Both the position numbers and the translations under genes were made by a program. The notes beneath the pieces are model-generated. The model had not been told where the DNA came from, ran no database searches, and was given only the letters and a program-made list of their open reading frames with translations. From Drosophila persimilis (Eukaryota > Arthropoda > Insecta > Diptera > Drosophilidae): DNA of 64,000 nt. Location of the stretch: the NCBI RefSeq assembly GCF_003286085.1, contig NW_020825298.1:13454001-13518000 (forward strand). Direction: 5' to 3'. Positions 1 to 12,289 of this stretch are shown piece by piece (the stretch's first letter is position 1; each line of letters starts with the position of its first letter).

Positions 1-450
1 GACTATTAAGGCTAGAGTAACCAAATTTGGTATCCGCACTCCTGTTAGATCTCACTATAAAACGTATATCTCAAAATTTCGCCCCACCCCCTCCCGCCCA
101 CACAAAGGACGAAAATCTGTTGCATCCACAATATTGCAAATTCGAGTAAACTAAAAACGCAGAATCATAGAGAATGACCATATCTATCAGATTGCTGAAT
201 CTGGATCAGATCAGATTATTTTTATAGCGAAAGGAAACAAATCAATTTGCACTGGCTACGCAGCGCCCGACGTCACGCTCAGACTGATTTTCTGTCTCTC
301 TCGCACGCACTCTTTGTCGTGTCGATTAATATAAGCGGCGTCTGCCGGAGGAGAGCCATACTGACTTAGTATCGGGTATAACTGTAGAGTTGCGGTGTCC
401 GCAGCAACTCACAACGTTCCCCCTCGTTTTTGACTGTTCCTGACAGTCTA
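1..450 (+). mobile_element. INE-1/DINE-1-like repeat, right part
   Basis: The first 250 bases align by eye with 20,470-20,640 of this window: both read 'gactat(t)aag', 'gtaaccaaattt', 'cactcctgt', then 'gcatccacaat'. That arrangement resembles the INE-1/DINE-1 (Helitron-like) elements of Drosophila. A short stem-loop at 387-410, with 7-bp arms GAGTTGC/GCAACTC, lies near the right end, as expected of Helitron-type 3' ends. The left end is cut by the window. No coding capacity is seen. The family name is inferred from memory of the element's layout. Confidence 0.5.
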
Positions 451-2011
451 CAGCTAGTATGAAATAAAATTGTTATTTCCGTATATTTTTCCTGTTTATT
501 TGTATTTATTAAGAAAGAGCATCGAGTTCAATTTTATTGCCAGAGATTCGGCACTAAGTCAAGATACCTCACAATACCCGTAGAAGGGTATGAGGCCGGT
601 GTTCGGCTGCGAGAGGGGAGAGTGACAGACAGGGATGCGGCTCAGCTTATGCTTTGCCAACGTAGCCAAGACGGTGAGACGGTGAGGGAGTGGTCGATTT
701 AAAAAAGAATACAAAAAAAAATATTTTTCGAGCCCGTAGCCCTTAGATATGTTATGTAAGGTCCGACTGTAAGAAATAAAGACAGTTTTTAAACAGAACT
801 TAACGCAAATGTATATTTCCTTTAGCAAAATGTAGTATTGTTGTATTTCAACTGTTAATATATCATTAAAATTTTATTGGTGACTTTAACTAACATATGT
901 AATGGGCACATCAAAAAACAAGGGAATGTCAATTTAAAATTTATTTAAAGTATATTAATTTAGTAAGAGACAAACGCCCGATAGGACGTCAGCGTGCTTA
1001 ATTTATCATGTCTAAAAAGGTATATCTATATCATCTAAATTTGGCAGCGCCATATGTGAGTCCAACTTATACTCGCATTGTTCAGTCCCAGTGTTATCAA
1101 TATCTTGTTTGGAACAATTGTCCCTGTCAAAGTTGTCACAAAAAACATTGTATATTGAGATGCAGCACTCAGTTTCCAAAGTTTCCACTAAGTCGCCAAG
1201 ATCATTTAAAATTGTTTGAGTAAAAGTATTTTTACCAGATTGATTATCCAACCATATTTCAGCAATGGCTAGAAAAAAATAAAAAAATCATTTTAAGAAG
1301 CAGATATATTATACATACTTAAATACGAATGTACATGTCGACCTCCTTTTGCGAAATGATCATTAGCGACAAAAAGTAAAGCTGCCAATGGATGACGAAT
1401 TAAATATTATAGAACAATTTAACATAAAAGTGAGTTTTGAATTAATTTTCGCTGATCATAATTTGGCAAAGAGGGGCGATATATGCGTGTACACATTAAT
1501 GATAATTTCCTTGGAGACGGTCATAACTAAAAAAAATACAATGCGTCAAACGCGAGTTAAGACGTAACGCTGAGAGTCTCTTCTCACGTGTACAACAAGT
1601 TATAAAAGTGCATTTACAAAAACGAGTTTCGAACATTGATTGGAGTCGTAACATGACTTCTGTCGCAGTTGCATGGAGGAAATAAAGCAAGGGATCGGCA
1701 CCCAATATTCACATTTTTTATAAGTAGACAGCAGGAAAAACGAAACATTATGTTAGCAGCAACAAACTGGGTTACGCGTGTAGGTGCGCGGCAGCATCAC
1801 AACACTTTCCTTTTCACTGTGCATAGGATGCTGCAAACCTCTGAAATAGAGTGTAAAGCCTCGCCTCTGCGGCTGTTCGAAAGAGGATTCTTCGAGGATC
1901 TAGACCTCTGGAGAGACCGGTACGGACTGAGACCACTGGATCCCTAATTAGACGACACAGCACACAGGGCAGATCTGCCAACGAGCGACCATAGAACTGC
2001 GTTTTTTAAAG
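451..2011. other. Intergenic, no gene recognised
   Basis: There are only short ORFs without family features. A small hairpin (ATACCC/GGGTAT) at 574-591 resembles the left end of INE-1 elements and suggests a second degenerate copy. The rest is AT-rich with no clear promoter or coding signal. Confidence 0.5.
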
Positions 2012-2527
2012 TTATGAAGTCTCTAAAGTAATTTAAATATGTGTAATCGATTGAAGAGAATACAAATTTTAAGCGACTTACGTCTCCAGCATTTATTCAA
2101 GCACTTCGTACTCGAAAAGTCCATATAATCAAATAAGTTTTCATAGGCACTCTGGGAACATATTTCATTTTTTAAAGAATAGAGACCCAAGTAATTAGGT
2201 GTAACTTTCAGAATGGCTTCTCCACGTTCATTATCATAATTTCTATGGAAATTCTGAAGTGGCAATTTTGCAACGCTCTTAGGGAATGATATGGAATCAC
2301 TTTTAAATGGCGTTTGGTTTTGATGCATCACATTTTCCAGCTTTCCCAGAACTAATTTTCTGGCATTTTGTTTTATGCTACTATTATTAATAGACAATGC
2401 ATTCTTTTTGATGGATATCGACGATACTAGATTTTAATAAATAGAGAGAAACTCATAAAATGCAACAGTTAATATATTGTATAGAATGCATACCTGGATT
2501 TTCCTTGGCCAAAAAAATCTGCTCCAT
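2012..2527 (-). CDS. pim: Small KEN-box protein, probable securin (pimples)
   Basis: Three exons read on the minus strand: 2527-2494 (MEQIFLAKENP), 2426-2082 and a short last exon from 2022 to a TAA at 2012-2014. Both introns have GT-AG borders in compatible phases. The product is about 129 aa. A KEN box lies at residues 8-10. A D-box-like KLVLGKLEN, matching RxxLGxxxN apart from K for R, lies about 30 residues later. A basic N-terminus with both APC/C degrons and a weakly conserved remainder is the pattern of securins. Fly pimples, in my recollection, lies close to ClpP and Cox10, as here. Pim binds separase and is degraded at anaphase. An alternative acceptor near 2003 would give a different, about 10 residue longer C-terminus. 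The exons are well supported; the name is an inference. Confidence 0.6.
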
Positions 2528-3797
2528 TCTTCAATAAATTTCTGCCAACGAAATTTTCTTAGTTAGTTATAGTAGCAGATATCAAATTCAAACATATGTT
2601 TGCGGGCACTAAATTGTTGTAGCGATAGGAATTACATTAAAAAATCAATCGAATATATGAGTCAAGTTATCGTCGCAGAGCTCGCGTCCCATCGATACAA
2701 GCAAATAAGGAACGCGTTATTGCTATCTGCGATGAAGTGGAACGCAACCGAATTATACCCGGCCATTTTCTACAGATGTAGAAGTTCTCCCACACACTAT
2801 GGGAGGAGGGGTCCACAAAAATGTATTATCTAATGATAAAATAAGATTTAATTGTTTTAGGGACTATCAGACCAGCTACTCTTTCCTCCATTTCAAATAG
2901 ACCACACAGATTCCCCACTTCCTCCTCAAATTCGACAACCAATTGTTGTGCGTAAGGGCCTTCTTCTGAAATTTCAACGAAATGCAATATAAGTTGCCTA
3001 TTCCATTAAATTCGTTTTACCAACAAAGAAATTTGTTGCAATGCAAGGTCATATCTTATGTGCATATAAAAAAGTGCTGCAGCTGCCGCTCACGTACAAA
3101 AAAGTATAACACTGATTGGCACCAATACAATCCTCCGTTTTTCTTTCTGTCTTCGCAAAAACCCGCAAAAATAAAAGCGTGAATAAATGCTTAACGCCCT
3201 CTGCTTAGGATGCAAGTAAACACATCTTTATTAATTCGACGAGGAGGTGTTTTCTGTTAAGCTAATTGCATTAAATACACATATTACATAAAGGGTGTAG
3301 TCGGTTTTTTTTTTGACTATATTCTACAATTTTGTTTGTACATGTGTGCTCCCGTAAATCCTCAGTATATTCTTGTTAAATATCTAATCGCCATATCTCC
3401 ACCTTGGCGGCTGCTTAGCATGGCTTCAAAATACACAATATCACAATGCAACATGATTAAGAAAAAAAAACGAATATTAAAAATAATGACAATAAGACAA
3501 TCTTAATTTTGATATAATTTTGTGATTATAATAATATATAGATTTGATTTGATGTTCATTCCATTATTCCAAATTTCTAGCGCTATGTCCATGTCAATGA
3601 TAACATAACTCATGTATAATTTAGACATCGATAACCAAACTGCTTTGGTATGCTTCTTCGAATTTTCTGCCGGAACATTTTAGTATACAATTTTCCAGGA
3701 AAATAAAGTTAGTGAAGTTTCAAACATATTTCCAAATATTTCAAATATAACGTATTTATAATATAACCACTTCAAAAATACTTGCGAAGACTACAAT
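2528..3797. other. Intergenic between pim and Cand1, with a coding-like fragment
   Basis: On the plus strand, 2662-2775 reads as a protein-like frame (YRRRARVPSIQANKERV, then CDEVERNR). It ends at a TAG with no clean splice exit. Open frames at about 2730-2890 and 2861-2985 are also protein-like but out of phase. This looks like an old coding relic rather than a gene. The remainder to Cand1 is AT-rich and holds the divergent pim and Cand1 promoters, with an 'atcgataac' site at about 3628. Confidence 0.35.
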
Positions 3798-6700
3798 ATG
3801 TCGTCCCATCAATACCACCAAATTGCAAATTTGCTGGAAAAGGTACGTATAGATTTTTATATCCGCAATGATTGAAATACATATATAGTTGAGTTTTACA
3901 CATGCAGATGACCTCAACCGATAAAGATTTTCGGTTTATGGCAACAAACGATTTAATGATGGAATTGCAAAAGGATAGTATTATTCTTGATGATGACTCG
4001 GAAAAAAAAGTAGTCCGAATGGTATTAAAACTATTGGAGGATAAAAACGGCGAAGTGCAGAATCTAGCTGTAAAGTGTCTGGGCCCCTTAGTCAACAAAG
4101 TAAAAGAAATCCAAGTAGAGACAATTGTTGATTCCCTCTGTGCCAATATGATGTCAAACACAGAACAGCTAAGAGACATCTCGAGCATTGGTTTAAAAAC
4201 AGTAATTGCTGAACTCCCTCAGTCTTCAAACTCTCTTGCCCCAAATGTCTGCCAGCGCATAACAGGAAAATTAAGTACGGCCATTGAAAAGGAAGATGTT
4301 TCAGTAAAATTAGAGTCTCTTGATATTCTGGCAGACCTACTTTCTCGATTTGGCGAGTTTTTAGTTCCCTTCCATAGTACCATATTAAAAGCACTAATAC
4401 CACAATTGGCTTCGTCCCGTCAAGCTGTACGAAAGCGTACTATCGTAGCACTTTCATTTCTTCTCATGCAAGCAAATACCAATGCCTATAATGGCGTCAT
4501 TGATCATCTTCTTGATGGACTCGAAAAACCACCAAATCCTGCTGCGATTCGAACGTACATTCAGTGTCTAGCTTCAATATGGTAAGACATAATAAATATC
4601 AATATTACTAAGGTATTAACTGTTGTTAATCTCTGTAGCCGCCAGGCTGGACATCGGCTTTGTAATCATACTATTAAACGCTCAATGCGTGTTCTGGAGC
4701 AATACAGCGAGCAGGATGACGATGAATTACGTGAGTTTTGTCTACAGGCCTGTGAAGCATTTGTTATGCGCTGTCCCGATGCCATACATCCACACATATC
4801 TATGGTACGTAATCTTTCAGTAATCTGTATATCTGTTATATTCATTCACTGCTTTGTTAAAAGATTCTGGCACTTTGCCTGAAATATGTTACCTATGATC
4901 CAAACTACAACTATGAGACCGATGATGGTGACACTGGATATGCAATGGATACCGAAGATGATGAATACGTTGACAGCGAAGAATACAGTGATGACGACGA
5001 CATGAGTTGGAAGGTCAGACGAGCTGCAGCTAAGTGTCTAGAAGTTTTAATTGCGACTCGACAAGAACTTATTGAAGATTTTTATCGTACCTTAAGCCCA
5101 GCTTTAATAGCTCGTTTTAAAGAAAGAGAGGAAAATGTAAAGTCTGATATATTTCACGCATATGTTGCATTGCTTAAGAGCACGCGTCTGACCGATGATG
5201 TGACTCCAGACCCCGACTCCATGGATCAAATATCAAGTCCAACTTCATTATTAATGGAGCAGCTGCCACTAATCGTCAAAGCGGTACAACCGCTAATGCG
5301 AGAAAAATCAATGAAAACGCGTCAGGATTGCTTCTTGCTACTACGAGAGCTCTTAAACTCACTACCAGGAGCTTTAGGTCCTCATTTAGACAGCGTTGTG
5401 CCCGGCATAAGTTATTCGTTAAATGATAAGAGTTCGACAAGTAATATGAAAATCGAGTCGCTAGGTTTTCTATATTCTCTACTTCAAGGTCATCCACCGA
5501 GTGTGTTTCATCCACACATACCGTCACTAGTTCCTCTAGTAGTGACTTCAGTTTTCGATCCATTTTATAAAATTGCCACAGAAGCATTAATGGTGTTACA
5601 GCAACTTGTTAAAGTAATTCGACCATTGGATACAAATGATTCAAAATCTAACTTCGATGCGACACCCTTTGTTGGGCAGGTTTATTCTTGCACGCTGCAA
5701 AAACTAAAAGTCACTGACGTAGATCAGGAGGTGAAGGAAAGAGCTATAGCATGCATGGGACAAATTATTGCTAATATGGGAGACATGCTAAAAACTGAAC
5801 TGTGCATTTGTTTACCAATTTTTATGGAACGCCTTAAGAACGAAGTAACCCGGCTGAGCAGTGTGAAAGCGCTCACTATGATTGCAGCATCCACGTTACG
5901 TATAGACCTCACGCCAATTTTGCATGATGTGTTACCGACTTTAGGTACATTCTTGCGCAAGAACCATCGTGCCCTGAAGCTCCACTCTTTGGATCTTATT
6001 AACAAAATTGTTATCAACTATTCAAGCAACTTTGAACCGAATCTACTGCAGACAGCAATAGTAGAAATTCCACCACTCGTATCTGATACAGATTTACACG
6101 TAGCTCAGTATTCTTTAACGCTCCTAAGCACTGTAGCCCGTAGGCAGCCACAAGCATTAGTTGGCATACATGAGCAGTTTTTACCATCAGTACTTATTCT
6201 AGTTCGGTCACCATTGTTGCAGGTACGTAAAATCATTTTTAGTTACGATTTTTTTTAATGTAATAGGAATTTTCTGTCTTTATAGGGAACAGCATTGAAC
6301 TGCACGTTGGAGTTGTTTCAAGCTTTGGTTCAAACGCAGTTGCCTGGCTTAGACTATCACTCGCTTGTGTCAAAACTTATGGCGCCAGTCTTGATTGGTG
6401 GTGACATGACGTCTAGAAGTACAACTACGTCTCCAATTGAACCATTACAACTTCATAAACAAGCATATCATTCATCAGCCAAGTGCATCGCTGCTCTAAC
6501 TCAACAATGCTCGCAAGTGGCCACACCATTAGCAACAAAGCTGATAACAGACCTACAAAAACGAAACGACACAGAAGTCATCTTTTGTTTATTAACAATT
6601 GGAGAAATAGGTAGGCACTTTGATCTGAGCTCCATACAAGTGCTCCCAAAAACTATTATAGACTGCTTTGGTGCAACCTCCGAAGACGTGAAAGCAGCAG

Positions 6701-7909
6701 CGTCACATGCCCTTGGAGCGGTATCTGTTGGCAGCTTGCAGACATATTTGCCGCTTATTTTAAAAGAAATTGAAGTACAGCCCAAGCGACAATATTTGCT
6801 TCTTCATTCCTTAAAGGAAGTTATATCGTCTCTTTCTGTAACACCTTGTGGCCTCGCCCAATTGTTACCATCTGTGCCATCCATATGGACTCAACTTTTC
6901 AAGCATTGTGAGTGCTCAGAAGAAGGTTCACGTAATGTGGTGGCCGAATGCCTTGGTAAGCTCGTACTGGTTAACCCTGACGAATTACTGCCGCAATTAC
7001 AGCAAGCACTGCGATCGGAGAGTGCTACTATGCGTACTGTTGTTGTCTCTTCAATCAAATTCACCATTTCCGATCAGCCACAACCCATAGATGTCCTTCT
7101 TAAACAAAGCATTGGAGAATTCCTTTTCGCGCTTCGTGACCCAGAACCCCAAGTGCGTCGCGTTGCTCTTGTTGCTTTCAATTCAGCTGTGCACAACAAG
7201 CCAAGCCTGGTGCGCGACCTGCTACCTACCCTTTTGCCATGGTTGTATTCTGAAACAAAAGTTAAGAGTGAACTTATTCGAGAGGTAGAAATGGGACCGT
7301 TTAAACACACAGTCGACGATGGTCTGGATATCCGTAAAGCTGCTTTTGAGTGCATGTATACACTGCTTGAGCAGGGTTTAGATCGTGTAGATGTTATGCA
7401 ATTTCTAGATCATGTGCAAGCTGGACTTTGCGACCACTACGACATTAAGATGTTGACGTACCTAATGACTGCTCGTTTAGCCGTATTGTGTCCGGATAAG
7501 GTGTTGCTAAGTAAAATATATTTTTAAATATGGTTATATTCGATATGTAATTGTTGCTTCCCGTCCTAGGACTTGATCAATTTATTCAACAACTACGTGA
7601 TACTTGTACACATAAGGTGAAAGCCAATTCCGTGAAACAGGAATACGAAAAGCAAGATGAACTGAAACGTTCCGCACTTCGCGCCGTGTCTGCACTTTCT
7701 CAAATACCCAAAGCAAGTAAGTATTCATAGAGACATATACCTCAGCCTAATCCAATAATCAAAAATTGTCCTGCTTAGAGAAAAATCAGCATTTAATTGA
7801 TTTTCTAAAATCAATTAAGGAAACTCCAGAATTGGCTAAAATTTACGAGTATATACAGAAGGATTCGGTCGCTGGGGGCTCGGAAATTATTTTAATGGAT
7901 CAAAGTTAA
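3798..7909 (+). CDS. Cand1: Cullin-associated NEDD8-dissociated protein 1
   Basis: Seven exons: 3798-3842, 3908-4581, 4639-4804, 4864-6222, 6286-7510, 7570-7716 and 7779-7909. All are GT-AG with phases that close, giving 1,248 aa, the normal length for CAND1. The start [18 protein letters not shown] and the end of the fold ([20 protein letters not shown]) match the family. The protein is a superhelix of HEAT repeats, with the usual acidic insert near residue 330 ([18 protein letters not shown]). CAND1 wraps unneddylated cullin-Rbx1 and exchanges SCF substrate receptors in cytoplasm and nucleus. All introns are short, about 50-65 bp. The gene is convergent with ClpP, 264 bp downstream. The last codons are partly duplicated just after the stop. 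The identity is secure. Confidence 0.96.
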
Positions 7910-7950
7910 AGACCCTGTGAGCTCGGAAATAATTGTACTGGATCAAAGCT
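7878..7950 (+). repeat. Short direct duplication spanning the Cand1 stop codon
   Basis: About 30 bases (7878-7907, encoding the final residues) recur at 7921-7950 with roughly five differences ('gctcggaaat', 'ggatcaaag' shared). The second copy lies in the 3' UTR and is not in the Cand1 frame. Confidence 0.75.
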
Positions 7951-8173
7951 ACAAGTCAAGCATAGATTTCTAGTTTCTTTCATCTGTCAAACATTTGCGT
8001 ATGCAAATGTAGTTATGTCTGAATTAGATATATTTAAATAAATATATATATATATATGTGTTCTTTTTTTTTTTTAAATTGACAAAAGTATTGAAAAAAT
8101 AGTTTTTATATGAAAGTTGCTTTTCAATTTTAAAGATAAAGCTTGAATTTGGGTTTCCGTAAATGAAAAGATC

Positions 8174-9063
8174 TTAAGCTGCCTGGTTTGACCTTTTCCT
8201 CTGGGGCTCATCAGAAACAGATTTACCAGCAGTTTTACCACCATCAGATGTCGGCCCACTGTCTGAGACTGTTTCTGGTGGGTGTTCAAGCACGTGATCA
8301 ATAATACCAAGTATCTTGGCCTCATCGGGGGTCATGAAATGATCCCGCTCCATTCGTTGGCACATTTCTTCGTACGAGTTTTTAGCATGCTTTACATATA
8401 TGCTAGTAAGTTGGCGTTTAATTTTGATAATTTCCTCGGCATGTATTAGGATATCGGTGGCTTGACCCTAGAGTAAGTACATTGTTGGATATTAAATGTT
8501 ATTATTGACAAAAGGAAATGAAGAAATTAAACATACTTGTGCGCCTCCAGAGGGTTGATGTATCATAATTCTGGCATTAGGTAATGAATATCGCATTCCC
8601 GGTGCTCCTGCAGCCAATAAAAGTGATCCCATTGAACATGCTTGACCAACGCACCACGTCGCTATAGGCGGCTTAACGTACTGCATAGTGTCGTAAATGG
8701 CAAGACCAGCAGTAACAACGCCACCCGGAGAATTTATATACAAGTGGATTGGCTTGTTGACATTCTCAGATTGTAAAAACAACAATTGAGCAACCACGGT
8801 AGAGCTAATGTCATCGGTTATGTTTCCCATAAGGCAAATAATCCGTTCTTTCAGCAGTCGCGAGAATATATCATAGGCCCGTTCTCCTCTGCCAGTTTGT
8901 TCTACCACCATGGGAATGAGATTTATACTCCGAGAAGAAGTAGTTCCGGTAACACATTTTAGCTATTAAAAAATGGTCATATTACGCACTTTCGTTACAT
9001 ATAATCGATATTGAAACTTACAGAATTATTTTGTAACAAGCGGCTGATAGTGTTCCTAAGCAT
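8174..9063 (-). CDS. ClpP: ATP-dependent Clp protease proteolytic subunit, mitochondrial
   Basis: Three exons: 9063-9022, 8962-8537 and 8467-8174, giving 253 aa. The N-terminus ([14 protein letters not shown]) looks like a mitochondrial presequence. The ClpP fold begins at about residue 30 ([19 protein letters not shown]). Catalytic Ser lies in GQACSMGS (about residue 124), His in IHQPSGG (about 149) and the third catalytic residue, Asp, in RDHF (about 198). A hydrophilic C-terminal tail of about 35 residues beyond the protease core is typical of animal ClpP. It forms tetradecamers in the matrix and degrades unfolded proteins delivered by ClpX. It is convergent with Cand1. The identity is secure. 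Confidence 0.95.
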
Positions 9064-10508
9064 TTTTCTGGTATGGCTTTGACGGTAATCAACCTGAATG
9101 GCAAAACATCTGTTTTATAAGGCTTAGCATAGACATTTCTAATAATTTTAGAGACAGATGAAATGGAACACTGAAAATGTATGCCGAGATGGCATACTTT
9201 GCTAAGGTGATATATATATGGATTAGATTCTGTTAGTTATTTGAACAAATTGTTTATAACGTGCCAGTAAAAATGTACGATGAAAACTCGTTCGATTACG
9301 CTGGTCAACAAAATTGTACCATTTTTTTAGAGGGAACGAAACTGTGGTCTGCAAAAATTACTGAATAAATTATTGAAAGGGTTTTTTCTTAAACATTTTA
9401 CGAGCGGTTGATATTCAATATTTCTAGTGTTTTTTGTGAGAATATAGTGTTTTCCACACGAACATATGCAAATGAGCTGCTGGGATGATGAAGTGGCGCT
9501 AGATGAACGCCGGAGCGGGTAACGCAATCACGTTTCAGCAATCGAAATTAAATAGTCAGCATTGTGCAAGTATAAACACAATGCTGCGCCATGACATGAA
9601 TTTCATGCCATTTTAAGAGATCTTATCGCTCTTCGGGACTTTATTGACTCGGCTATTGTTGCTGATTAAGAATATATATAAACCTTATGGACAGTCGTCC
9701 TTGTACGCCAAAAATAAGATATCCATCTTCGAGTGTCGAGTATAATAATACATATTCTGCAAATATGCTATTTTCGTTAGATATAAAATTTGTTTGTTCC
9801 TCTGTTCTCAAAGTTTTGCTATGCCATCGATAGCGTTTCTTTCCCAAATTGTTTTGATGTGATTTATAAAAAAATATTTTTGCTTTTAGTTATTAATTAA
9901 AATAAAAGGTTTTGTTTCGGAATTTCGAGAATTTTGGGAATTCAGGAATTCGCCATTTATTTTCGCTTTGGTATATTTTCAAGTTTGAGTTGTAATTATA
10001 AATGATCTTGCATATAAATAAATATTGAAACAAATTAATCATCAAATATGGTGGTAGTTCAGTCTCAAGACCTAGCTTGTCTGGCTATAACCATTAAATT
10101 TTCGCTGTGCGAAAACCGGAGTACGAAATTAGGCTATTTAAGGTCACACCGCAAATTTGTCCGATTTCCGATAACCGCAGCATGACTGATAACAAGTCTT
10201 TGATGAATTCGTCAGTCTGTCAAAAATATCAAATAGCTGCAGGCGATAAAATTTTCTGTCGTATAAATTCATATTCATATCATATATTTTGGCTACTACT
10301 TTTTTTGATGGATTGTCGGTATCTGCCAATCTAGAAGAAATAGACAACTAATTTGTACATCATAATATTTATTTTTTTTTTGGCAATAATATTGCACCTA
10401 GTGTTCGATAATTTTCTAGTGCGTCGATCGATATTTAAAAACATTAGTAGCGATATATCGCAAGATTCTTTCCTATCCACCTAAATAATCTTTGTATGAT
10501 TAATAAAA
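9064..10508. other. Intergenic between ClpP and myotrophin
   Basis: No gene is recognised. Long AT-rich runs and short ORFs only. CGATCGATA and a palindromic TATATCG cluster lie at about 10,425-10,465 just upstream of the myotrophin start, which fits a housekeeping promoter. Confidence 0.5.
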
Positions 10509-11887
10509 ATGAGTGAAAATGTTATTTGGACTATCAAAAACGGAGAGTTTGATGCTGTGCAAGAAGCGTTCAAAAACGATGTGTGTGTTTGCATGCAAGT
10601 TCTAAAAGTGCATTTAATTGTATTCTTTTTTTCGACAGGTTCTTAAAGTAAATGAGGAGATTAAAGGAAGGTACCCAATTCATTATGCGGCTGATTTTGG
10701 TCAGTTAAAGGTGCTCGAGTTCTTGATTCTAAAAGGAGCCGATGTTAATGTAAGTTTAGCCGATTTAATTATGTTCTCTAAAAACAGTATACACACACAC
10801 GTATTATATACAGTGACCGGCAAAGTCTCAGTACGAATTTCACCACTTATTGGCTTACTGACTGGCCGTGTGACTATAAACATGTTTCCAAAAAGTTATG
10901 ATTGAGCTTTGTGATTTTTTTCTGTTTTCTACATATTTATAAAGTCATATAACTTTTTTGCGCATATCCTTCCTGTGCGTAGCGAACATTTTGAAGGACT
11001 AGATACATATGTATGTCCTTAAACTCTGCAGGTAGATACTGGCCGGATTTAAGTAATTTTAAATAAGTTTACTGCTGTTTTGAAATCATTCCCATAGCGA
11101 TTTTTAAAGAAAAAATTGCTTCCGCTAAACTAAACTGTTCATCATTCTACATTTTCCTAACCAAGCAAAAATCTTTATTGTCAATAAAAATGAATTTAAT
11201 CCAAAAATATTCCCGATACGGAGTGCTATTGAGATTGAGCAAGATTTGGGGAAGGCAAGGATGGATGTGTATAAGAAGAAGGTTCTTTCAAAACTTATCC
11301 AGGCCTTCTACCCTCAAGTGGTGCAAACTATGGTGCAAAACTATGCAAACTATCCATAATTTTGAAGATACAAGAACACTGAAAGCGCAGAGTCATAGAG
11401 AATCATAATTGATTTGAGAAACACATTGCAATCGGATCATTATAATATCCCGAATGAAGAAAGCAAGCATACGTAGATCAAGAACAATTACAATTTTTCC
11501 ACGCCCACAAAAATTGAATACTTGAATACTTGATTCATATATACTTACCCATGGATATGTGTAGGCTCTGTATTAAAAACTTCTTAGTATCAGAAACTAT
11601 CATCCCTTGTAAATGATCTGATTTACTGTTATCCTTATATGCTCTAACACAGAAAAAGGATAAACATGGCATTACACCGCTTCTTGCAGCTATTTGGGAA
11701 GGACACAAGAGCTGCGTAGAGCTTCTTTTGGAAAAGGTTTGGATTGATAACAAAAATCTGTAAATGTTCTAAAAAAGTTTTAAAATTCAATATCTTACAG
11801 GGAGCAAATAAAAGCGAGTCTACTCCAGATGGCAAAAGTTATATTGAAGCAGCAGAGAGCGATGAAATCAAGAAACTTCTTATCTAA
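10509..11887 (+). CDS. Mtpn: Myotrophin-like ankyrin-repeat protein
   Basis: Four exons: 10509-10580, 10639-10749, 11653-11736 and 11801-11887, all in phase 0, giving 117 aa (human myotrophin/V-1 has 118). The N-terminus [18 protein letters not shown] is followed by ankyrin repeats ([20 protein letters not shown], then [20 protein letters not shown]) and a short C-terminal cap. The known family role is binding and inhibiting actin capping protein in the cytoplasm. The 903-bp second intron holds repeat-derived DNA, including an INE-1-like stretch near 11,380-11,530. The other introns are short. The Drosophila symbol is used by homology. Confidence 0.88.
11380..11530 (+). mobile_element. INE-1-like fragment in Mtpn intron 2
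   Basis: The stretch 'gcagagtcatagagaat' repeats almost exactly a segment near position 160 in the INE-1-like element at the window start, followed by 'ccacgcccac', a typical INE-1 internal motif. It is non-coding. Confidence 0.4.
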
Positions 11888-12289
11888 ATTATAAAATAAT
11901 TATGACGCTAAGCACTTTAAGTTTTGGAATTGAAATACAGACTAGCTCTAGTTTCTCTAGATTCTAGTTTTTATGACTCTCCTCGAGTTTGCTCAAAGTG
12001 ATAATATCACAACAGGATCTTTATATCAACGCATTAACAAATCTTTTGTGGTATATAATTTAAGGCGTCATTCCAGAAAGATTGCATGATGTGGGCTTTT
12101 TAAGATTGAATTTTAAAAATGCATCCCAATCGAAAATAAATTACCTGACACCATTTCTTTTAGATGATTTTTTACGATTTTCCACAACTTTGACAATTGG
12201 CCAAAAAAGGCTCTGGTCAATTGATGGGTAGAAATGCAGACAAGCACAGCCACTGTGCTGGTGTGCGGTGAATATCGACATTAAAAGCT

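Noticed and set aside
1008..1251. Overlapping plus and minus ORFs of 71-79 codons
   Set aside because: No family features, splice context or composition to support coding.
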